A DNA stretch of 22,260 bases from a virus: IMG/VR virus record IMGVR_UViG_3300021197_000296, positions 1 through 22,260 of that record. One strand, 5' to 3'. This document shows, piece after piece, positions 16,564-22,260 of this stretch. Positions within the stretch are counted from its first letter, which is position 1. Each line of letters starts with the position of its first letter. The translations under genes and the position numbers were made by a program. Under the pieces are notes generated by a model. It saw nothing but the letters and a program-made list of their open reading frames with translations. It was not told the origin of the DNA and searched no databases.

Positions 16564-17427
16564 TTAAGATTCAGTGCAAGCAATTTCGACTACCTTCACC
16601 TCTTCCATGCGAGTAGCACCAAGAGTTTGACAGTAGTAGACTTGCGTTGCGTAGGATTTGTCGGCACGTTCATCGATCTTAGCCATAGGTTCTTTACCCA
16701 TTGCTACTTTTACACCATCGGATGCAAAACAAATAACCTGGCGGTTACTGTTTGAATCTGTGGTCAGACGATTGCTTGTGATGAAATTAAAACCCATGAA
16801 TGAGTTAATCTCGCCTTGAGCCAGTGCTTTTACAGTGTTGAAGTCAGATGATTTTACTTCTGTTGTATTCAACAAATCTGTGACTTGTTTTGGTGAAACC
16901 ACAATGGTTCTAGCAATTGATGGATCAACAGATGCTGCATCCAAAACTTCTTTTGCACTTAGAAGCTTTGCGACTGTCAGGCCAGCAGATCCATGTGCAA
17001 TTTTCTGACCAGCTGGTAGTGCAGTTGATGTAGCACCATCTTTACCAGTTTGCGCTGTACCCAGTGCGGCTGCAATAATCTCATCGTCCATAGCACGACC
17101 CATCGCAGCAGCCGCAGCTTTGCCATAGGTTGAGGTTGGATCGATCAGCAAACGCACTTTATCGTTATCGTCGATGAGGTCAGCCCACTCATAGTCAGAC
17201 ATGGTTACCATGCGTCTTGTGTGTGGTGTTTCAACAAGTGGTGTATCTCCATGGCGGCTTGTTTTCTTTACCGCTGCTGTTGATCCCACTTGATCAAAAA
17301 AAGCTTTCTCGCCATTCACGCTTTCCACATCTACTGCATCACGCAGCAACGAACCCATTTGCTGACTTAGCATTTGGATATTCGCGGAAAACTGATTGAC
17401 AAAAGCTGTATCGATTTGAGTAGACAT
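16564..17427 (-). CDS. Major capsid protein
   Basis: This 287-residue protein has the features of the phage capsid family used by several podoviruses: the N-terminal STQIDTAFVNQFSANIQMLS helix, FFDQVGSTAAVKKTSRHGDTP (about 44-64), VETPHTRRMVTMSDYEWADL with IDDNDKVRLL (about 65-93), MGRAMDDEIIAAALGTA (about 109-125), TIVVSPKQVTDLL (about 174-186) and FMGFNFITSNRL (about 211-222). These correspond to the E-loop, spine helix and A-domain strands of the HK97-like fold. It is shorter than T7 gp10A (345 aa). Between scaffold and head-decoration genes, it has the strongest ribosome binding site in the window (AAAGGAGA, 17433-17440) and a long leader. High expression is inferred from this and from the downstream terminator. 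Confidence 0.9.
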   Translation of the reverse strand: MSTQIDTAFVNQFSANIQMLSQQMGSLLRDAVDVESVNGEKAFFDQVGSTAAVKKTSRHGDTPLVETPHTRRMVTMSDYEWADLIDDNDKVRLLIDPTSTYGKAAAAAMGRAMDDEIIAAALGTAQTGKDGATSTALPAGQKIAHGSAGLTVAKLLSAKEVLDAASVDPSIARTIVVSPKQVTDLLNTTEVKSSDFNTVKALAQGEINSFMGFNFITSNRLTTDSNSNRQVICFASDGVKVAMGKEPMAKIDERADKSYATQVYYCQTLGATRMEEVKVVEIACTES

Positions 17428-17569
17428 TAGTCTCTCCTTTACAGTTGTGTTTCAATTTATTTTGGATTGCTGCACTTGGTTATCTCTTACGAGGCCGCGC
17501 TTACTACTTGAGGCAGTCAGTCTGCATGTCGCACATGCTTGTCGTGTGGGCCTTTCGGTTATCCACGTA
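17428..17569 (-). promoter_or_regulatory. Long untranslated leader of the major capsid gene with possible hairpins
   Basis: This is the longest non-coding stretch in the window (142 bases). On the minus strand it can form a perfect 6-bp hairpin, GCATGT-GCG-ACATGC (17524-17538). It may also form a nested hairpin beginning at the scaffold stop (17543-17574; CGT and GTGG arms, inner CC-GAAA-GG) and a small CTC-GTAA-GAG loop (17484-17493). It ends in AAAGGAGA 5 bases before the capsid ATG. No clear sigma-70 or T7-type promoter is evident, but a phage-specific promoter could hide here. No tRNA or known riboswitch fits. Confidence 0.5.
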
Positions 17570-18391
17570 TCACGATGCTGCTTTGAAAAGCTCCTGCACT
17601 TTTTGTACATATGCATCATGTTCTGGGTGCTGGCCGTCCGTATATGGAGTGCCAGGACGCATTAGATCTTTTAATTCTTGTTGGGCTTGCGCTGGTGTCA
17701 TTATAAGCTCAGTGGGCTCGCCCAACAAACTATCCTCACCAATTTGCTCTGCTAGACCAACAAACATTCTTACAATGTCTGGGTGATCGCCTAGCTTGCG
17801 ACCATCTTGTAAAATAACGTCTTCAAACATTGATAGTTTTTCTTTGCCAAGCAGATTTGTAGCGGCATTGTAAGCCATCTTTGTTTTTTGGTCATATGCC
17901 TGACCATATTCGCTTTTCAGCTCTTGAATAGCACCATTTACTGCTTGTTCAGTTACTTGATCATTGGCCTCGAACGCACTTTGCGCTTGCGTGTTTAAAT
18001 ATTGCGCAATTGTTTGCGCTTGTCCTGGCGCTAGTCCAGCATCAAAAGCAGCTTGTTGAAATGCCGCTAAGTCTGCATCTGCAATATCGAGATCAAATTG
18101 TACTTCGTAATCGCTTGCATTTTGCGGTCTGCCAGTTTCAGCATAGAACTGTGTGTATTGTTCTGGCGTCCAGCTTTGTTGTGGCTTGCCAACATTATCA
18201 CCACCAATCATTGACCTTGCGTGTACATATGACTTTGCCAGTGATCCAGCATCTGTAAAGTTTTTAAGACTTGGATTGCTTCGCAAATCTTCTGGTAAGC
18301 TATCTAAAAAATTAACTGGAGCTGCGCTTTCTGCTACAGCTTGAGTTGCGACTTCTTGAGATCCAGCGTCTTGGGTTGCCTCTTCGCTCAT
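17570..18391 (-). CDS. Capsid assembly scaffold protein
   Basis: This 273-residue acidic protein has an Ala/Glu/Gln-rich disordered N-terminus (1-25), NFLDSLPEDLRSNPSLKNF (about 27-45), DAGSLAKSYVHARSMIG (about 47-63) and a Gln/Ala-rich helical middle (about 105-190). It ends in a charged C-terminal helix (YVQKVQELFKAAS). The 'LPEDLR-x-x-x-SLKNF...LAKSYVHAR' pattern is the signature of phage scaffold or capsid-assembly proteins located just upstream of the major capsid gene. Scaffolds guide procapsid assembly and leave before DNA packaging. It overlaps the 69-aa gene by 4 bases. No protease motif is visible, so capsid maturation by this protein is not indicated. Confidence 0.88.
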   Translation of the reverse strand: MSEEATQDAGSQEVATQAVAESAAPVNFLDSLPEDLRSNPSLKNFTDAGSLAKSYVHARSMIGGDNVGKPQQSWTPEQYTQFYAETGRPQNASDYEVQFDLDIADADLAAFQQAAFDAGLAPGQAQTIAQYLNTQAQSAFEANDQVTEQAVNGAIQELKSEYGQAYDQKTKMAYNAATNLLGKEKLSMFEDVILQDGRKLGDHPDIVRMFVGLAEQIGEDSLLGEPTELIMTPAQAQQELKDLMRPGTPYTDGQHPEHDAYVQKVQELFKAAS

Positions 18392-18597
18392 TCGGGTTCC
18401 TTCCCTTCGGTCAGCATCCGGACAATCAGCAACACGGTTGCACGCTGACCTTCATTAAATGCAGAATTATATGGATTGTCCGTATACGTGGTTGTCTCAA
18501 AACCAAATCTAGCCTTGAGGTCACTTAGCACTTTCTCGCCATCGTCCGTATTAAACGCTCGACGATACGCAAGTTTTAACTCTTCTATTTCTTTCAT
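18388..18597 (-). CDS. Bbp19-like small neck-region protein
   Basis: A 69-residue protein with the pattern YRRAFNTDDGEKVLSDLKARFG, then FNEGQRATVLLIVRML. It matches the Bbp19-like phage family, small helical proteins encoded between portal and scaffold genes in many podoviruses. Its role is not established to my knowledge. The start overlaps the portal stop by one base and the end overlaps the scaffold start by four bases, which implies translational coupling. The order portal, Bbp19-like, scaffold, capsid is itself supportive of the assignment. Confidence 0.75.
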   Translation of the reverse strand: MKEIEELKLAYRRAFNTDDGEKVLSDLKARFGFETTTYTDNPYNSAFNEGQRATVLLIVRMLTEGKEPE

Positions 18598-20201
18598 TAC
18601 TGTTCTGCTGTAGCCGCTTGCGCTTTAATAAATGGCGCTACTTTATTAGCCATTTCTGCTTCTTGCATTTGCGCTTGTTGTTGTTGCGCTGCTGCTTGTG
18701 CTTCGGCTTGTTGTCTTCTTACTTCTTCAACTTCATTAGATCCGCGAATAACACGAGCCGGAAGACCAGCCGTTTCAACGAGATACTGCACCATTTTATC
18801 GCCATCGATGTAGTCAGTTACTGGCGCGACTTCAGAGACTTGTACTAAAATCTCAAACCCACGCAGCATTGCCTGTAGATCTGTAAGCTTTTGCGCTTTC
18901 GCAAGTGGCGAGACATACTCAATATCAATTTCCTGACCTTGTAACTCCTCCGGAGCTGGAGGGAGGAGGCCGTTCCGGAGGAGCAATGCAAAGGATCTTG
19001 AGATCAACGGCTGGAGCAATTCGGCTTGTAACCTACCCAAAACAGGCCCAAGCAACCGCATTTTCTCTTCGTTTCTTTGCAACACTTCCGTAGCCGTCAT
19101 ATTCGCGCCCTGACCCAACAATAGCTGATCTACATAAAATGCCTGACGTATTGCGTTACGCCTTTGCTCTTCCATGTTAAGCCCAAGTGGGTTGTTTGCG
19201 GCTATGTTTAGCGGCTCTAGTCTATCTCGTGTGCCAGATCGGTAGAAATTTAACGCTCCTGGTGATGTTCTTACTGGTGAGATAAAACCATCATCTGGAA
19301 CCATAAGCGGTGGATCTAATTGTTTTTGGCTAGCTCGTATGGTCACTTCGCTCATTTTATTGAGCATTTTTACATCTGGCAAAGCAGTCATTGCTGGAGA
19401 GCGACCATACTGACTGACTGAATCTTTTACAAAACGCGGAACCATAAACGGAAAGTCATCAAATCCGCTTTCGGATAGCAGATCTAGCCCATCAGCTAGA
19501 TAATATATCGATGCAACTGCTTTATCTTTTGCAAAGCTTCCCTTGGCCTCTGCTCGTGGGAATACTGCGTGTATTACATCATATTCTGCGTATGGATCTT
19601 TCTCGACGTTTTTTTCTATTTTCTGTGGTAAAGTAGCGCCCGAAAACTGCATTTTTATTGCACGAGCTGACATTTTAAATTTACGATAGACCGTATCTAC
19701 GCGACCACTAGGATCTTCTGATATGCATATTTCTGCAATGTGTCTGCAAGCAAATCTCAAACCATCAGGGTTCATTTCAACATAAAACGCACCAGTGCCA
19801 AAAACCACTAAGTCATAATACAATTCATGTATTTCTTGCTGAAAATTAGAGCGATTAAAAGCCTGGTACATTTGATCTGTACAAGTCTCTAGCCATTCGT
19901 TTGCTGCATCATCTCTTTGGAGCCCTGGGTTTCTGTATCGCATGGAAAACCAAGGTGTGCTTGGGCTGGTAAGCATACCATGCAAGCTGCTTGCTAAAAG
20001 CTCTACTGCATGTATTGCCGTACCATCGTAAATAAGTTCTGTTCTTTTATCGCCCTGGGTTCTTTGTTTTGTAATATCTGCTTTGCGTGGCAACATAAAA
20101 TCAGCAAGTTGCTGCCAATGCTTTTCCCAATTGGATCGCTGACCTTGTAGCGACTTTAATCGCTTATCAAGCTGACTAATTATAGGATTTACTTCTGCCA
20201 T
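18597..20201 (-). CDS. Portal protein (head-to-tail connector)
   Basis: This 534-residue protein is close in length to T7 gp8 (536 aa) and carries features of the bacteriophage head-to-tail connecting family. These include NWEKHWQQLADFMLPRKADI (about 24-43), YDGTAIHAVELLASSLHGML with SPSTPWF (about 58-85), ELYYDLVVFGTGAFYVE (about 126-142), YGRSPAMTALPDVKMLNKM (about 264-282) and RQAFYVDQLLLG (about 352-363). The C-terminal 40 residues are Gln/Ala-rich and likely disordered, common in this family. Twelve copies form the channel through which DNA is packaged by the terminase and ejected. It follows the 67-aa gene with a one-base overlap and precedes the Bbp19-like gene in the same way. Confidence 0.92.
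   Translation of the reverse strand: MAEVNPIISQLDKRLKSLQGQRSNWEKHWQQLADFMLPRKADITKQRTQGDKRTELIYDGTAIHAVELLASSLHGMLTSPSTPWFSMRYRNPGLQRDDAANEWLETCTDQMYQAFNRSNFQQEIHELYYDLVVFGTGAFYVEMNPDGLRFACRHIAEICISEDPSGRVDTVYRKFKMSARAIKMQFSGATLPQKIEKNVEKDPYAEYDVIHAVFPRAEAKGSFAKDKAVASIYYLADGLDLLSESGFDDFPFMVPRFVKDSVSQYGRSPAMTALPDVKMLNKMSEVTIRASQKQLDPPLMVPDDGFISPVRTSPGALNFYRSGTRDRLEPLNIAANNPLGLNMEEQRRNAIRQAFYVDQLLLGQGANMTATEVLQRNEEKMRLLGPVLGRLQAELLQPLISRSFALLLRNGLLPPAPEELQGQEIDIEYVSPLAKAQKLTDLQAMLRGFEILVQVSEVAPVTDYIDGDKMVQYLVETAGLPARVIRGSNEVEEVRRQQAEAQAAAQQQQAQMQEAEMANKVAPFIKAQAATAEQ
18945..18983. repeat. Perfect 10-bp inverted repeat inside the portal gene
   Basis: CTCCTCCGGA (18945-18954) and TCCGGAGGAG (18974-18983) are exact reverse complements with a 19-base spacer. 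In the portal they encode the region around NGLLPPAPEELQGQ, a Pro-rich loop. The local base composition is clearly richer in G+C than the surroundings. It could form an mRNA hairpin within the coding region; it may also be chance from Pro and Glu codons. Confidence 0.6.
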
Positions 20202-20404
20202 TATTTTTTTCCGTAACTGCCCATAAGGGATGGACGTTTAACCTTTATACCTTCCAAAATCCTACCTTGAGATCGTCCGGCTGATTTTTGCATCATACGC
20301 TCTAATGGATCTACAGTAGATAAACCTGGAAGCGCTGCTGGTTGCACCGCATCACGCCCCATAAGCCCAGCTATATTTTGTGGTTTTTTTTTGTTTATAA
20401 GCAT
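20201..20404 (-). CDS. Small basic hypothetical protein upstream of the portal
   Basis: This 67-residue protein is strongly basic (MLINKKKPQNIAGLMGR near the start; GRILEGIKVKRPSLMGSYGKK at the end). No domain is recognised. The C-terminus, a basic patch followed by RPSLMG, is similar in character to the end of the preceding 352-aa protein. Its stop overlaps the portal start by one base, so it is likely coupled with portal synthesis. Possible roles are a minor virion, neck or packaging component, but this rests only on location and composition. Confidence 0.6.
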   Translation of the reverse strand: MLINKKKPQNIAGLMGRDAVQPAALPGLSTVDPLERMMQKSAGRSQGRILEGIKVKRPSLMGSYGKK

Positions 20405-20406
20405 TT

Positions 20407-21465
20407 TTAACCAGCCAATAATGCTCTTCGTGTTCTAAGCTTTGGATCTTCATTTTCATTGTTAGCTGTGAGCAATCCACCAGGTCTTGTTAAGATCGAT
20501 GCTCTGCGTCCTTTGGTGTACATGTTTATGGCATTATCTTCTGCTGGCCCTAAAGATATGGCGGCATCAGCTTCCATTTCACCACCCAACGCGGTGTTGC
20601 TGCTTACGTTTTGCACTGCTGCTGGCACTGAAGTTAAGATACTCGTACCACTTACGCCACTTGGTGTATCACCAGCTGCAGCGGCTGCTTCTGCAATTTC
20701 TTCAGGTGTTAGATTAGTGCTTTCATCAATTGCATCACCATCCGTAAAATCGTCTGTAGATTGATCTACATCACCAATTATCTCCCCACCTAGTGCAGCA
20801 CCTGCTGCATCACCAACCTCACCTAATGCTGCTTCTGCTGCCGCTGCCGCTTCTTCTGGTGTTTCCGGTATTGGTGTTCCTGGTGGTATTCCAGTACCTG
20901 GGCCTAACGGCAAGGCGTTTAATTCTCCTACTATATTTGTGCTAGCAACAGCTTCAGCTCCTGCTAGACCATCGCCATCGCCGCCATCGTCACCATCATC
21001 ATCGTCACCATCATCACCGCTATCGTCATCACCGTCTTCTTTTTCTATATAAGCAGCACCTATTTCATCAGCCAAACGCTTTACAGTTTTTATCTCATTA
21101 CTATCTTTACCAGCGCCAGAACTCAAAATGCTGCCATCAGATAATTCTAATGTCGTTAAGGTATCTTTATTTGCCCCGAAAATATTCTTTCCACGATCAC
21201 CAATATTTGCATCAATATTATCATCGCCATACGTTAATTGCGCACCAGCTTCAGCAGCCTCTAATCCAGCCTTAAAACTATCAAAGGTTGTTGCTAACGC
21301 ATTTTTATTGCCACTTTTACTACTACCAGATCTATCAGAAGAAATAACCGTTCGTTTCCCACCGGAATCAATTTTTTCAATTATGTTTTTTCCGGCCTTA
21401 AAACGACCAACGTATCTCGTACCATCAGCCCTGGTAAAACTATCATATTCTTCATATTCAGACAT
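20407..21465 (-). CDS. Acidic low-complexity protein between terminase and portal
   Basis: A 352-residue, strongly acidic protein. Residues 1-35 form a short possible beta unit (DSFTRADGTRYVGRFKAGKN). Residues about 60-140 are mixed. Residues 141-166 are almost entirely Asp, Gly and Glu. Residues about 185-310 are Ala/Gly/Pro/Glu-rich and probably disordered. The C-terminus (about 318-352) is basic: KGRRASILTRPGGLL, then LRTRRALLAG. This last motif is of a type I recognise at the ends of proteins encoded beside portal genes in marine podoviruses. Function unknown; a virion, neck or packaging accessory is plausible from order (10 bases after terminase, 2 before the next gene). The ATG (21463-21465) follows AAGGAGA. 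Confidence 0.7.
   Translation of the reverse strand: MSEYEEYDSFTRADGTRYVGRFKAGKNIIEKIDSGGKRTVISSDRSGSSKSGNKNALATTFDSFKAGLEAAEAGAQLTYGDDNIDANIGDRGKNIFGANKDTLTTLELSDGSILSSGAGKDSNEIKTVKRLADEIGAAYIEKEDGDDDSGDDGDDDDGDDGGDGDGLAGAEAVASTNIVGELNALPLGPGTGIPPGTPIPETPEEAAAAAEAALGEVGDAAGAALGGEIIGDVDQSTDDFTDGDAIDESTNLTPEEIAEAAAAAGDTPSGVSGTSILTSVPAAVQNVSSNTALGGEMEADAAISLGPAEDNAINMYTKGRRASILTRPGGLLTANNENEDPKLRTRRALLAG
20968..21045 (-). repeat. Asp/Gly low-complexity tract
   Basis: Bases 20968-21045 encode residues 141-166 of the 352-aa protein, about two-thirds Asp/Glu and one-third Gly with one Ser, visible as repeated (atc)n-like triplets on the plus strand. It is a likely flexible, highly negative linker, possibly metal- or protein-binding. 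Such triplet tracts can vary in length by slippage. Confidence 0.85.
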
Positions 21466-21475
21466 CTATCTCTCC

Positions 21476-22260
21476 TTACGCTGCAAACGGATTATAACCG
21501 CTGTCAGCATTCCTTTGAGCCGGACGTAAACTGTCCGTAACAGTCCTAATACCCACCGCCATGTATCTTGCACAATCGGCTGCATGAGAACTCCAATCGT
21601 GTACAGGGGTGTTCCTAAAAGAACGTAAACGCTCATTATAAGCGCGGTGATACTGCCTAAGAGCCTCGAGCCCAGGCTTGCACAACTCTGCATCAAACCA
21701 GCAACGAGGAAGGAGCATTTTCGTAGCATGTATCCCATCCTCTAACGGCAATTTCGGAACAACCCTAAAATTAATTCCCAAGTCATAAGCAGCCTCTCGC
21801 CTAGACTTCCCAGTACTTAACTCTCTCACCTCAATGTCATGCGGTGCATGATGTAATGAATATAAATATTCTTTCTGCTGGAGAACCTTCGCATAATGCG
21901 GCAAGCCCTCTCCCCTATTCTCATAGTAATCAATCACATGAACAGCACGACCAACCTGTTGGACAAACCAAATCACCGTACTGTCGTTTACTCCCAAATC
22001 CCAAAAAGTCTCTACCCTAACACTAGGATCATACGGAACCGACGTAATGCGCCCCATCTCATGGAGCTCCTGTAACTCCTTGCCATATACAGCACCTGGT
22101 ACATTCGCTACCCAACTACACTCATATTCTTGTGCATACTGGTCAGGGCTCATCATACTCGATGCAGCCTCTAACTCCTCATCATCTAAAATCCCAGTTT
22201 CACTCGCCTTGAATAAAGCCGTATGCCAATCACCCTGCCTCTCAGCAGCCTCATACAACT
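21476..22260 (-). CDS. terL: Terminase large subunit, C-terminal nuclease part (5' end outside window)
   Basis: The frame is open through the right edge, so the N-terminal ATPase region is not visible; a TTG near the edge is not the real start. The visible 260 residues show the RNase H-like nuclease of large terminases. There is a typical lead-in (MSPDQYAQEYECSW), then FWDLGVNDSTVIWF with the first acidic residue Asp87, then AVHVIDYYENRG with Asp110, and HDWSSHAADCARY with Asp228 (numbered in the visible fragment). These acids coordinate the metals that cut concatemeric DNA at headful or site-specific termini. The gene lies directly upstream of the head genes, unlike T7. It uses GAG for 19 of 22 Glu, in sharp contrast with the next gene. 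Confidence 0.9.
   Translation of the reverse strand, partial: LYEAAERQGDWHTALFKASETGILDDEELEAASSMMSPDQYAQEYECSWVANVPGAVYGKELQELHEMGRITSVPYDPSVRVETFWDLGVNDSTVIWFVQQVGRAVHVIDYYENRGEGLPHYAKVLQQKEYLYSLHHAPHDIEVRELSTGKSRREAAYDLGINFRVVPKLPLEDGIHATKMLLPRCWFDAELCKPGLEALRQYHRAYNERLRSFRNTPVHDWSSHAADCARYMAVGIRTVTDSLRPAQRNADSGYNPFAA

Noticed and set aside
17428-17569. A tRNA gene in the capsid leader
   Set aside because: Short stems are present, but no acceptor stem, T-loop sequence or anticodon arm of the right spacing could be assembled.
17445-17786. Plus-strand open frames covering the capsid leader and scaffold end
   Set aside because: No convincing ribosome site, compositionally odd (Cys/Trp-rich), and antisense to the scaffold and leader.
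22256-22258. TTG as the true start of the terminase gene
   Set aside because: The frame is open to the window edge and the ATPase half of terminase must lie beyond it; this codon is an internal Leu.

Overview
The window is a single block of late (virion) genes from a tailed phage with a short, podovirus-type tail, most likely marine. Every convincing gene lies on the minus strand, so the block reads from right (22260) to left (1). The evidence for a podovirus is the set head-tail connector portal, scaffold, small major capsid protein, gp11/gp12-like tail tube proteins, large internal (ejected) virion proteins and a fibre with a T7-gp17-like N-terminus. No tape measure, tail sheath or tail-tube polymer gene is present. 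The marine assignment is an inference from protein style: DUF7483-like modules, FCCH-type inserts and Ser/Thr/Ala/Asp-rich fibres that I associate with marine podoviruses. The host cannot be named from the sequence.

Layout in transcription order: (1) packaging and neck: the C-terminal nuclease part of the large terminase (cut by the window edge), an acidic low-complexity 352-aa protein, a 67-aa basic protein, the portal, a 69-aa Bbp19-like protein. (2) Head: scaffold, a 142-base untranslated leader with possible hairpins, major capsid protein, a 153-aa probable head protein, then an intrinsic terminator. (3) Tail tube and ejection proteins: tail tubular proteins A and B, three putative internal virion proteins (202, 587, 781 aa), a 61-aa protein, then a second intrinsic terminator. 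(4) A 1084-aa probable ejection protein, a 734-aa tail fibre, a 636-aa modular fibre-type protein, a 169-aa tail assembly chaperone-like protein, a 65-aa coiled-coil/membrane protein (candidate lysis accessory), and the first 30 codons of a further gene.

Genes are tightly packed, with 1- or 4-base stop/start overlaps at many junctions, as expected for a co-transcribed late operon. The two terminators divide it into head, tube/ejection and ejection/fibre/lysis segments; the first corresponds in position to the terminator after the T7 capsid gene. Unlike T7, the large terminase lies upstream of the portal rather than at the far end.

The most interesting items are the enzyme-like C-terminal domain on the 781-aa putative ejected protein, an abrupt reversal of glutamate codon preference at the terminase boundary, the terminator layout, the possible structured leader before the capsid gene, and repeat architectures in the fibre and tube proteins. 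I see no defence system, CRISPR, tRNA, integrase or insertion sequence. No non-coding stretch exceeds 142 bases.
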